Origin: Haemaphysalis longicornis
Lineage: Eukaryota; Arthropoda; Arachnida; Ixodida; Ixodidae
Length of the DNA stretch: 64,000 nucleotides
Assembly (NCBI GenBank): GCA_013339765.2
Contig: CM023457.1
Span: 31,017,911-31,081,910 of the forward strand
Direction of reading: 5' to 3'
Shown piece by piece: positions 1 to 12,300 of the stretch. The notes under the pieces are model-generated. The model saw only the letters and a list, made by a program, of their open reading frames with translations, was not told the DNA's origin and did not search any database. The position numbers and the translations under genes were made by a program. Each line of letters begins with the position of its first letter. Within the stretch, counting starts at the first letter, position 1.

Positions 1-1344
1 ATTGTAGGTGTTGTGCACTGCGTGCCAACACAACCTTTTTTTTCCAATTGGCTGTACATGTTATTGCTCCCTGCAGCTGCTAACCGCGTACCTCTTTTGC
101 CTTTGGCGCGGCCCGATGGTTAGGTTGTTGGTTTCACGGCTTAAACGTCCCTGCTTCGGTTCCCGGGACCTACCTAACCAGATCTCTTTCTTGAGGTGCG
201 CAGTCCCCACACCCGCTCCTCGGCTCCTTACCTCCTCGCCACTTTCCCTCACACTTCTTGGCCTAGCATTTTCACTCTGTCTCTGTCCACTTCCCTGATG
301 ACCATGGTTTTCTGGTAATGCTCCACGGTGCAACTAAAAGCTTGAACAGCTCCTCTGATAAAACATAATTTGTTCACTAATTGGAAAAGCAATGTGGGCA
401 TCATAAAATCAGGTAAAAGCAAGGACATTACACCGCAGTGTACACAGCTTGTTACAGTAAAAAACGGTTTCATTCTGAAAAAAATTTGCGTACTGTCAGA
501 ATAATAGCGTACAGCTCAGAATTATTCAGGCAATTCAAACGTATGAAAATAAATGAAAGTGGCATGAAAAGTATTTCCTGCATTTAGGGGCACACAAGCT
601 TTTGCATACAGTAGTGTATAAGAATATACGTGCTGTTCAGAAAGCTCGCTTAGTGCGTTGGGTTATGTATGTTTTCTACCGCGTTTTTGTCAAATCCGGA
701 TTAGTTTGAAATTATACTGTCACGCAGCCAAGGACGACACAAGGTTCTTGGATGAATAACGTTTATTGGAGCGAACTGTGTGCCCCACAAACGCTCACAG
801 AAAATACAAGCAGCATAGAAGCAGTCAACGGGATGACGTGCGCAGACTCACATCAGTGAATCGAATGCCAAGGCACTTGCCCTGCGAGCATTTATCTCCC
901 AGCGTCATTCATGATTTTCACAGCCCTAAGCATTTAATCACGAGTTCTGTCAACGTAAATGCGCTCGTTCAATCACTCTTATTGCTTGTGGGCTTTTCTG
1001 TGTCGCTACTTGTACTGAAAAGACACTTCAGTAGTTCCATCCTTCAGTGCATGGCCCAGGAAGTGACGTACAGTAATGTTTCGTTGCTAAGATTTTTTGT
1101 TTAACAACAGACAGTTAAGCATAATGCGCACATTAGCAGAAATGGGTCCAGCCCATTCCAACACCACAAACGCTGTCTATACACAACTATCAGCTGATGA
1201 CTGCTTGTTAATAGGATGTAGAATAGGGCTAGCTGGTACTGCTTCATCTTGAATTGTGCTGGGTATACTAAGACAAATTGGACGACAAGGGGACCCGGGG
1301 GGGAGCACAAACCTGCATTATTAAAACGAGAAGACGGGGAACAC
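1..1344. other. Unassigned sequence downstream of gene A
   Basis: No exon, recognisable transposon protein or clear tandem repeat was found. The short open frames on both strands have no recognisable domain and no flanking splice logic. A minus-strand AATAAA (plus TTTATT) occurs near 760, about 2.3 kb beyond the gene A stop codon, so it is an unconvincing polyadenylation signal for that gene. Confidence 0.4.
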
Positions 1345-1815
1345 GTAGAGTATATATACAAGGGCGTGATTTTGCGTTTGCATGCGTGGCAAAAGCCAAT
1401 AAGAACAAATATGAACAGAAAAGTGAAGATGACAGGCCTACTCGATGATAACTATGAATGTAAACACTGGCAGAATGTATGCATGCGGGAATGACTGCAT
1501 GCAAGACAATATCTTTCCCATAGTGGCGGCTCTCTTTTAATGAGGTTTTATTCCTCATCGGTCAGCAGGATTGACGGAGTGCTAACGCGCCCATCAGCCT
1601 CTGTGGTTATATAATAGGCTTCTATGATCTCGCGTGTGACCTTGTCTTTGGCGCGTGCCAAGATGTGCATGTCCTGTAGCTGCAGTGTGCACTCGCCCGT
1701 TTTGGAAGTTTTGCAACAGAGTGCCAGATTGCTTGTTGGCCGAGTTCACTGGCCTGTATAATATCGGTGTTCTCTGAGCAATTCATTCGCACACCTTCCA
1801 CTATGTGCGATATAC
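1345..1815 (-). mobile_element. Penelope-like element 3' fragment, left arm of an inverted pair
   Basis: On the minus strand this stretch aligns by eye, with indels, to 2445-2890 on the plus strand. Shared blocks include the segment reading as a conserved E-[IV]-I-E-A-[FY]-[YH]-I-K motif, which in Penelope-like elements lies near the C-terminus of the GIY-YIG endonuclease. Relative to the other copy it has an extra block of about 35 bp near 1725-1760. The frame is broken, so it is a dead fragment. The family assignment rests on that short motif and on the style of the surrounding residues. Confidence 0.5.
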
Positions 1816-2444
1816 GCTTTCCCACATGCCAGTGGTATCTTGTATACCACGCGCATCTGACAATGAAGTTTTTTTTCCCCGTGTTTCATATACCACATTC
1901 TTTTTCACTTTCCTGCCGGAACTGTTCACTTTCCCGCACATGCCTTCTATCTTTGACGGTGCAGAGAAAAACCACTTTAACATAATTTTTTTTTAAAGCG
2001 AAGTTCTTTTGTTCTCTCTGATGCCGTTGTACGCCAATACGCCCTGCAGGAAAGCCAACTTTCCCTGACGACGATGATGAATGATCGTGGGTGAAGTGAA
2101 AGAAAGAAAACGAACGCTGTCTGCGGCCAGAATCGAACCTGGCTTCCTCACATTATAAAGTCAAGATCTATCCGATTGCTCAATTTTGACGTGGCTGAAG
2201 TGAACGCCAAGCAGCAGGTACCAATCTGCGCCGCACACCCCAAACCCAAACGTTAGGCCTACGGAGTGCACAACCGAGAGTCGCTGTGGGTATTCTAGAA
2301 GAGTGGGGCGTAGCTTCTGAGTGGTACATACTCGCAGCATGGGATTGGCGAGCAAAATAATCCACTAGGAGAAAGCTTTGCGTTCAACCATCGGCATTGT
2401 TAGACGGAGGGGTTCATGATATTTTCTGCGAGCTTCTTTAGCCC

Positions 2445-2912
2445 GTGTGATATGCCGTAAACAAAGTGGAAGGTGCGTGAACGAACGCCTCAGAGAACAC
2501 CAATATCTGGCACTCCGTTGCAAAACTTGCAAAATGGGCGAGTGCACACTGCAGTTTCAAGGCACGCATATCTTGGCACGCTCCAAAGACAAGATCACGA
2601 GATCATAGAAGCCTATTACATAAAACCACAGAAGCTGAAGGGTGCGTTAGCACTCCGTCAATCCTGCTGTCCAATGAGGAACAAAACCTCATTAAAAGAT
2701 AGCCACCACCACGAGAAAGATAGCATCTTGCACGCAGTTATTCTCACATGCATGCACCTTGCCAGTATTTACGTTCGTGGCTGTTGTCAAAGTAGGCCTG
2801 TCATCACTTTTACTTTTCTGTTCATATTCGTTCTTATCTGTTTTTGCCACGCAAGCGCGAAATCGTGCCCTTGTATTTGTATCCCTAGTTTTCTTTTCTT
2901 TTTGTCTAAATA
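2445..2912 (+). mobile_element. Penelope-like element 3' fragment, right arm of an inverted pair
   Basis: An open frame of 146 codons from 2473 includes EIIEAYYIK followed by an NKTSL segment, like the tail of a Penelope-type GIY-YIG endonuclease. The same sequence appears inverted at 1345-1815. The two arms enclose about 630 bp of unrelated DNA. There is no upstream reverse transcriptase in either copy, so both are 5'-truncated. The stretch ends with TAAATAAA near 2910, which may be the element's own polyadenylation signal. Confidence 0.5.
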
Positions 2913-3033
2913 AACAGTTGCAAATTTGAGCTTCATCTCAATTCCAATTGTCATCTAATTTGTCTTAGTACACCCAGTGCAAACCAAGATGATGCTTGTT
3001 AGTGATTGTATATTCTATACTGAAGTGAAGTGG

Positions 3034-3366
3034 CTAGCCGGGCAAGTTGGATACAGATTCCTTGCGTATTTCTAGTGCAATAACCAGCACAAAAATGAAG
3101 AAAAGGCACTGGACTATTGCTGAAATATCGGCTTTAAATTGTGGGGAGAAAATATAGAGCGGAGAATCATCAGCACTGGGAGGTAAGAAGATATCCGGGG
3201 CCGTCTCTGGAGCCTTATCTAACCAATCTACGGTATTCTGAAGGAATCCTGCGATGCTCCTCCTTGTGCTTTCATTGACGCGCGGGATGAGGCTCATCCT
3301 TTTGTCAAAGAGGTAGGAAATGCCTGGGCCCCCAGCCAGCAGCTCTGCTTGCATCTTGTTCAGAAC
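3034..3366 (-). CDS. Gene A exon 7 (C-terminal, stop codon)
   Basis: The acceptor is TCGCAG before GTTCTGAAC. It encodes residues 307-416 and the TAG stop. It contains ISYLFDKRM, an STRRSIAGF block that is matched out of frame in gene B, and the hydrophobic run IVQCLFFIFVLVIALEI near the end. Confidence 0.85.
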   Translation of the reverse strand, partial: VLNKMQAELLAGGPGISYLFDKRMSLIPRVNESTRRSIAGFLQNTVDWLDKAPETAPDIFLPPSADDSPLYIFSPQFKADISAIVQCLFFIFVLVIALEIRKESVSNLPG

Positions 3367-6300
3367 CTGCGAGGGAGCACATGACCACTCATTGCAGCCG
3401 CACTACGATGTGCGTTTCACTCGCATACACGAAAGCACAAACTCTCTGGTTTGTGTTCCAAATCTCTGTTGCTGCGCGGAAACTTGACCCTTGATAGACA
3501 TAACCATTACACAACATTCACTACATGAGCAGCGGGTGTGGTCTATTCCATCCCATTGTCCTGCGAGAAGATACCGGGTGTGCGAGGTATTTGAGGACGC
3601 TATTCCTTATCGCCACAGACACCAGCACACTCATCATATATATTTAGGCGTACGGCTTCTTATTCGTCGACCCCTTATGCTTCATACTGCGCAGTTTGTT
3701 TGGAGATGGAAGTGTACAAGTTGAAGCAGGAAATGAAACACCATGCACTGGTAGGGGTGTGCGAATATTCGAAACTTCGAATATTCGATTCGAATTTTTT
3801 GGTATTCGATTCGATTCGAACGACACTTGTATGTTCGAAATATTCGAACCACCGAAAACTAAAAAAAAAAAATAAATTCAGAGCGTGTCTCAGCAGCAAA
3901 GTCGCGAAGCATGGCGAACGGTACGTGCTTTTGCAGACTGTATCGGTGTTTATTAATTCGTAGTTACAGTGGACGCTCGATGATACGATTCTGGGGGTGC
4001 GAATTTCGGGATGATACGAATTTCCGAAAAGTACCAGCGAAATTGCATTGTTTGCAATGGGAAAAATTTCGGCTGTTACGAATGGACCTGCGCGGCCCGG
4101 CGGAAGATACGAACGAGCCGGCGAGGCACCCGACTGCCGAACCAGCAAGTGACGACTCTCGCTCCCCTGTTTGTCACTCTTCGGCTGGGCTGTTGTTTTC
4201 TGCTCGCGAAAACGCTCTGCGCACGCCCAACGCGCGCTGACACCGCCGCGAAACCACCCCCACGCTGCGCGCGGCACGGCCGGCGGCGTCAACATGGCGT
4301 CGGCTCCAGCCGCGAAGTGGCGCGGGCGCTCGAGCGACTGCTTTTAACCGCTCTTTAAAATGCTGCTCAAGGGAGACACGAAGTTGCTTGTGCGGTAAAG
4401 GAGCTGATAATGCATGCGAAACCGGTAGTATAAAACATCATCCGCGCCGCTAGTGAAAGCGCCCATAAAATATTTGCCGGGGTGCTAAGCCTAACCATCT
4501 CCGGCGGAGCCAAGCCGGCTATCTCAATCTCATCGCAAGTAGGCAGGCTCCTCCATTCTGGCGCACACGCCGTGCGTCATTTTCTGACCGAGGTAGGCGC
4601 CACCGCGGGCGCGAAATCGTCGATGCCGGCGTGAAAATACAGCGCTCGCAGAGCCGAGGCAAGCGAATCGCGTGCAAAAACGCACAACGCGGTTCACGCT
4701 TGACTCTTGACTGTTGCGGCGTGTAGCGAGCTTGGGCACAGCGAGTGAGGAGACGAGCGCAAAGCTTTACGTGCTCCAGAAAGGACTGCTTTGCGACATG
4801 GGGGTTAAAAAAAGCAGAAGAAAATCACGAATTTCTTCACGCGGAAGTAAGAGAAGAAATAAACGAAAACTTTTTTCAGCGCTCAATTTTTTGGTCTGTG
4901 TTGGTTCATACGAATTTCGGATGATACGAATATTTTTCGCGGTCCCGCGAGATTAGTATCATCGAGATTTTACTGTATCAGCGCGCGGCAATGCGCAAGG
5001 GCTCGGGCATGCCAGCCACTAGTGTCTCAAGTGAGCGGCTATTTTCGGTATCAGGTGGAGTCGTGACGAGCAGGAGGTTGTCACTGCTCCCCGAACATGT
5101 CGAGCAGTAACCTGTTGAGTGCAATGGTATTGTGTAATTCCTAATTTTACTTTGTGTGATTTGTTGTGCAATAAAGTTGCAGTAAGTATTCGTATTCGAA
5201 AAATATTCGAAAAATATTCGATTCGATTCGAACTTTGTTTTTATTATTCGAATTCGCTTCGAAATTAAAAAAAAATGATATTCGCACACCCCTACCATGC
5301 AGTTCTCGTCGCCCTGGCCGCGCGCCACAGTGACTTGGAAATTGCTACCTTTCTGAAAGGAGCGAAGTCTTTTGTTTACAAAGTGCGGACGGAGGTGGTG
5401 TTGTGGGGGTGACGTGGCATGTGTAGCAAAAAGGAAAAAGCACAGTCAGCGGTCAGACATCGTCAGAACCCCTTAATTTCTCTGGCAGTAGTGTTATCCG
5501 TTGTCCGCAGACGATGACAGCATGCTGGCACACGTTTTTGCAGGACTCCGCGTTAATGCTGCCGGCTACGTGGATGTGCTTGCTACCATTGTAAAGCTAT
5601 GGATAGAGAGTGTTTCGAAAGAAAGATCATATGTCTTTCAGCAAGATTCGGCTCCTGCCCACAACGCCTGCGTCACCCAATAGTGCCCGGCTGACGTCTG
5701 CGACCCCGTCACTCCCAACTTGTGGCCTCCTAGCTCTCCAGATTTGAATCCTCTTTACTACTACAGTGAAACCTCGATATATCGAACAGCGCGGTGCCCG
5801 AGAAATAGTTCGATATAACCATAATTCGATATATAAAATGACGTAAAAAATGCGTCATAAACTGGTACAAATCAATAAATGAACGAATTGTGCTGTAAAT
5901 ACTCACTGCGTGCTGCAAAGTATTTATTATTTTGGCTTAAATTACTACAGCAGGGTAGCCTGGCGTGTTATACACGACTTCCTCAACGTAGTCCAAACAT
6001 TCCACAAGCGACAGGCCGGTGCCTTCTATAGCGCTGCAGTAGCGGTGCGGTAGGGCCAAAACCGCTGAAGCCTCGGTCGAAGTCGGGAGCGGGGCACTAT
6101 CAGCGCTTGCGGGTACAACCTCGGCAGCGTCTTCGTTTGTGCGCTCAGTAGTAACCTCCGCTAGGATCTCCACATCCATCAACTCCGCTGTCGTTCCGGT
6201 GCTGTCGTGACCGCCGACAAAGTGCATCAATGCACACATGCATCAATGCCAAAGTGCATCAATGACAAAGACATCAATGCAGACGCTTCGTGGCTCAGCC

Positions 6301-9300
6301 CCAACAAAGCGCTCCAGCTGGCCCCAGGTTTCTTCAAGCTCGCATTCTTCTTTTGCACCATCCAATTCTGCTTGGGTGCAACCGATGCGCAGCAGTCGGG
6401 AACGCCCATCGCGCCACCGCTATCCTCGAGGGTACTGCGGGATAGCTCGCCGCCTGTCAACAGAGCGCGAGCGGTCTGGGCAGTCTGGGGTGGCGGAGTT
6501 CGATATACCCATTTCATGTCCGTCCCAGTTCGAAATAAAAAATTAAAAATGCATGTGATTTTCCGCGTGATATAGAAAGTGTTCGATACAGGCAATAATT
6601 CGATATACTCGTGTTCGATATATCGAGGTTTCACTGTATATCTGGGGCATCGTTCAGAAAGAGGCCAGCAAAGGACCGCATAATACAAAATGCTGGCTGA
6701 GAGCCGCCATTTCTAACTCAATGGCCAACATCTCTAGGGAGCACCAGATCCGTGCATGCAGCCGTTTGCAAAGCCGAATCGAATCACTTATTGCTGCCAA
6801 TGGCGGATTCATTGAGTAGTTATGGAATTAAACCATAAAAGAAGTACTTCGCAAAGTTTAGTGAAAATATGTCCGATTTTGCTGGAGATATTCTGTTGTG
6901 CCTGACGCCAACGTTCTGTTCTCAAATACCTCGCGCACCCGGTATATATAGGACAAACAGGTGCGTGTCTTAATGATTGCTCGAGGCATCACTAGACAAC
7001 TTTGGGCTCTGGCATGGGTAGCAACTTAGCTTTACACGTAAGAAATTGCCAGGATTGTATTCCCAATTTTCACCTCACCAGCACTGTGAGTCGAGGAGAA
7101 TCAAGATGTGAGTGCGAGCTGCTCAACGCATTTTTGATAAGTAAAAATAAGGAGACGTGTGTCGGCAATCCTTTGGTGGTCTTAACGGATAAAGAATATC
7201 AGTTTGTATCTACGTAAGTTGATCTCTTCATGTTGGCCAAGCAGGAAATAGATACAAATGTCTTGTTTTTACAAATAAATGTTGTCACTCACTTTCACTC
7301 ACTTGTTATCACTTACAATCACTCACAAAAGAAAGAAAAAGCAACGCGTTCAAAATGGCGTCCAAGGGCTCCAGCGCTGGTGAGATGAAAAGAGCAGAAC
7401 TTCGCTCGTGCTGTTTCAGGCAGAATAAAAAACAAAAGATAAAGAAAGGGATGCGAGCTGTCCCAGGAGAAGGCACACAAGCACTGAAAAGGCGGGAAAA
7501 TCGAACTACATTGAACAAATATATGTTCAATTCATCGTAAGAGGAGTGAGACAGAGAGGGCAAGAGCGTGAGGGGTGGTGGCAAAGAGCGCAGAACGGCA
7601 CCGCAGCAACTCTGGCGCATCACTGCTCTGCACTTCCGACAGCTCTCACAATGAGTGGAACTGCTTTAATTTTTTATACTCTCATCGAGCTACTTCATAA
7701 GTCATAATAAACACTGGACAGGGTGAACGCAAACCTTTCCCTGCATGTGTTGCAAAAAAGTTGATTGTTACAGACAGCACAATAGAGACTGAGAGGACGG
7801 CCTCGAGCAAAGCGTATTTTTTCTTTATGGTCCACTCAATGCCCCTCTTGTGCTGGTCCTTCCTGCTTCCTCTCGTGTTAGCAAGCCGACATCTCTCATT
7901 TTCTTTCGACTTGCTGTGTTCCAGCTGCTACCACAAGTGGCACTCCCGCCAAAGCAGAAGCTTGGCCAAATTGCTACCCCCAAAAAAGGAAAGAACAGCA
8001 TATGCATAACAAACAGCCAAACAAGCTCTCTTTGGTTATTATGCATAACAAACAGCCAAACAAGCTCTCTTTGGTTATTACTTGTCCTCCGTTCTTTATT
8101 ATCCTAAGAGAGAGAGAGAGAGGAGAGAGATAGAGAGAGGGGGAGGGGGAGGGGGGGGAGGGAGGGGGGCACATGCAGTGCTGGCCATGCCACACCCACC
8201 TCCAGTAGCCGGGTAAACTGGTGCTTGTGTTCCCAGGCCGACTTCCTGGGTTTGGCCAGCAGGTGACGCATGACCACAGTCTTGCAGGCGTAGGACGACA
8301 GGTTCCACTGGTACTTCTCTTTCAGGGCCTGCAACGCAACACTCTTGCGCTCTAATCCGCAATGGCAAATCTTCCAGGGGCACTCGAAGGTGAGGAAACA
8401 GCAGGCCTGTGTGAGAATGCCTAGCTCAGGGCTAATCTTCTGCCCTATGAAAGCATGCCAAAGTAACGGAGAGCTACAAACTAATTCAGACTATAAGATT
8501 TTAAAGTTGCCTTGAAGACAACGTACAATTTTGTTTCACTCAAAAGATTTAGTGTTTTACTGTACTTTGAGGGCTTGTGCGGCAGCAAGCGATGCACTGG
8601 CCAGATGGACTGATAAATGCTGAAGCAGCTAGAAGGGGGAGAAGACGACGACACTCAGACTAGGCTAGGCTTGTGTGTGCTCCCAGACACCTTGCTCTGG
8701 CACTTACCTCTACAACTTTGTAGATAGCTTTGTAAATAGAATAACTGCCCCGTAACAATAGGAAGTGCAAACAGATCGTTCCACAAGTTTCCAATTAGCG
8801 TTGGATTTTGTTGGCCTCTGCCAATCTAACAAGCTTCTCATAATACATCATAACTTTCACACGGCTGGCGAGTCAAGAGCCTATTTTATGTTTTCCTCAT
8901 TATATGGCTTATTGGAGTGAAGTTTGAGTTAGATGTGGTACAGGTGTTGTTTTTATAAGGCATTATAAGGCAACCTTTCGAACAAACCAAACTGGCATTT
9001 TGTCTTTATGGCCCCGTCAATGTCCCTGCTACTCTGGTGTCTCGAATGCCTTCGAAATGAATGTCATGTGGCTCAAATACGAATGTTATGCTGCTCCACT
9101 GGGTTTGGTTCAGGTGTGCTTTGAGCTCATTTGAGCGGAATGCCCGCTGCAGACGACATTTGAAACCCCAAATGCCTTCAAGATGCAAATGTTTGTCCCA
9201 GTACCTTTGCACAACTTACGCAAAACTAATGTTGAAAATAGAATAATGAATTAACATCAACCCTTTTATAACTAGTGCGTCATGCAATTGACATTTCCTG

Positions 9301-12300
9301 AGCTAAAATACTGTTTCCAAACATTACCAATATCATACTTTCTATCCGAGCAAGAGGAGAAGAGGACGAAAACTTTTTGTTAATCGTTCTGTTCGGCGGT
9401 AGTGGGTCCTCAGTACAAGAGTCTGTGTGCTTTCTTCACCAGTGCAGCTCCCTCCACCGGAAGAGCCTGATCAGGAAGGTGTGAGCTAGACAGCATGATC
9501 TCACACTGCTCAGTGGGTGGGAAGGGGGGGGACAGGGGGGAGGGGTGGATCGTACTGGGTGGGAAATAGGAGATTCATTTGAATGGGGTGGGGGACAGTA
9601 TTCGTTTGAAGCAATCTGAGGGTAGTTTCCTTTGTTTCTTTTTTTTTTCAGCTGTGGGTGCGAGGTTGGGAGTCTTCCTGCTTAGCTTCTAGGGTTCCAT
9701 GATTTCATGAGGTCGTTAGGGGGGTGGGCTCCGATTCTTCCTCCGTGACCTGTGAAATGGGCAAACTCATTCATTGCCTTTCATGGAGTGCGCTGGGGTC
9801 CAAACAATCTCGACCTCTTACGGTTCGGGGTTTGTTGTGCAGGATACGAACTGCTGCCGGTGCCACTAGACTTGACGTGGAAACTCGCCAAGCCCCTTAA
9901 AAAAGTTCATAACCACAGTGGAGGCATCTGTTTGCGTTAGCGATGGAGCTCTTCATAGCAAGCTCTTCATTGCTCTTCGGCGTCTTGTATTGTGTGCGTG
10001 GGGCTGTAATGCTATGTGCTCAGATTCACAAGTCACAACCGCCACCATGGCTCTCCTTGTTGCTGTGTGGCTTTGCCGGTGTACACGACTGTGGTGTTGC
10101 CACCGTACAATTTGTTTAGTGCTTTGGCTCTCGCCACCATCTTTCTTTATGGTGCTCAGGATGCAAGTTTCGTGGGACAAGGCGTACCCGCATCTGCTTA
10201 TTCTTAGGAAGTCCTCACTGAGGTGGGCTTTCATTCTGTAAGTCCACTGAAGTTTCTCGAGAAGCTTTTCAGCGGCCTGGGTAGAGGAGGCGATGGTCAG
10301 TCCTAAGTTTGCTTGTTGGTTCGACAGGTCTCCCTCTATGAGGTCATCTACGGTATTGTGTAGTTCCATATTGAGTAATTTATCGCTTGAGGCACACATT
10401 GGTAGCCCCAACGCATGCTTGAATGCCTCCTGAATTACTACATCTAGTACCTATTTGGTCACGCTCGGTGTTATTTAGCGTGACATATGGGGCTGCGTAC
10501 GTAACGCGCACAGTACAAATGCGTGCACAAACCTCACCGCATCACATTCTTTCATCCCTTTGTGCCTGTTTTGTAACCCAGCAGATTATGTGTATGACTT
10601 TATCCATGGTCTTTTTTAGGTGCTGAAGCAGGGAGTGATTTTTAACGATGGCTTGCATTGTAAGGCCTAGGATGTGGAGCGACTTAATGGGTTGGATGAT
10701 GCGGCCTTCCAGGGAGACTTAGATGCTGTCATTTTCTCGCTTGATGCACCTTCTTCAGACAACAAGAAGCTCCAACTTTTGTGGCGAACAGGTCAGGCCG
10801 CGTCCCTTGGCGTATAGGTTCACGGTTCTCAGCGGCGAATTGAAGCATGCCCTGCACGCCTCCGAGGGAGTCTGTGCCTGTCCATAGGCTGACATCACTT
10901 GCATGGTGCAGATTAGGTATTTTCTTTAGCTGTTCCAAAAGACCCAGAAGCACAATGTTGAAAAGTAGCGGGGAAAGGACTGCACCCTTGGGGGTCTTTC
11001 TGACCCATAGTTTGTTAGGATTGGAGGTGACGTCCCCAATCTTAAAGGAGCACTGACACGGAAATTTTATGTTACACTTTTATTGCTTTTATTAATGCTT
11101 AATAGCCTGGCGAACCTGAAACAGCACTTCAAATTATTCTGCGCGCGATAGTTAATTACACTGAACGGCCTGAAAATCGTTTGTTTCACAGTCCCGTGCT
11201 TTCATCCCGAACGGCGCATATGACAGAATCCTGGCCTGACCTCACCGCTTTGTGCAGACGTCACCGGCGCCCGCTTGAGAGGGTGTTGCACCCGCTCGCC
11301 ACTCGTGGGGCCGCGCATGTGAAGTGACGTCACGAGTTTTTGACGAGCGGTGTCGCGTCACTTCTTTTGGCTTCACGGGGTGATGTCACGCTGATGTCCA
11401 TTTGCCAAGTGCCGCTCCGCGCTGCTTCGTCGGAGCGATAAACGAGATCCAATTGAACTATGTTCTTTGCCTCGCAGGCCGCTCATATCTCAGCCAGGGT
11501 ATTCTGTTGACTGAAGGAAGTGAACTGTGCAATAATATTAACACCAAAAATTGGTGTCAATGCTCCTTTAAGCTGGCTTGGTGGTTGGAATGGCACTGTA
11601 CCATACCATGCCATGCCATATATCCGCATTCGATTTTGTTCAAGTTTCAGAGGATCGCTTCGTATCACATTGTCAAACGCTCCCTTCAGGTCTAAAGCAA
11701 GGATGGCCCGGGGGGAGCGCCGCGTTGCCGATACGCGGATCTCCTCCTTGATTTGGATGAGTACATCGTGCGCTCTTAGGGTGCTTCATGAAGCCGGACA
11801 TCGAATCTGGCAACTGATGCGTGTCGTCAAGGTGTTTCTGAAATCTTGTTACGATTATTCGGTCCATAACTTTGCCAATACAAGAAGTAAGAGAGATTGG
11901 TCTTAGGTTTTCAATGTGTGGCAATTTTCCCAGCTTCAGTATGAAGTGTACTTCGGCTGCCTTCCGCAATGTTGGAAAGTTTTCCTGTCCACCAAAAGTC
12001 GTTAGAGTGATCAATCATAGTTTGTAACGCTCTTTCATTCAGGTATGCAAAGGTCTTGATAACTTGGTTGGGGCCAGGAGCGCTGATTTTTTACTGGCGG
12101 CTATTGCGCTCGCACCTTGTAGACGTGAATATCACTGTCTACGGCGCAGTTGGGCTATTCTGCATAAAGAAGGGGTAGGCTCCCTTGCTCAACCTTCAAG
12201 TATTTCTTTGGAAAATCCTGAAAAAAGGGCTTCTTGTGTACCTTCGTACAAGTTTAGAGTACGCTTCAGGTTCCTGTTTGTCTCTTGATTGATTGACTGT

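Noticed and set aside
766..1104. 112-codon plus-strand frame as a gene
   Set aside because: No motif, no supporting signals and no similarity to anything else in the window.
3675..4295. 206-codon minus-strand open frame as a gene
   Set aside because: It runs across the boundary of the hAT and Tigger-like elements and has no domain or splice context.
5937..6239. Independent host gene on the minus strand
   Set aside because: It lies wholly inside a TA-flanked inverted-repeat element and looks like a Tigger transposase tail.
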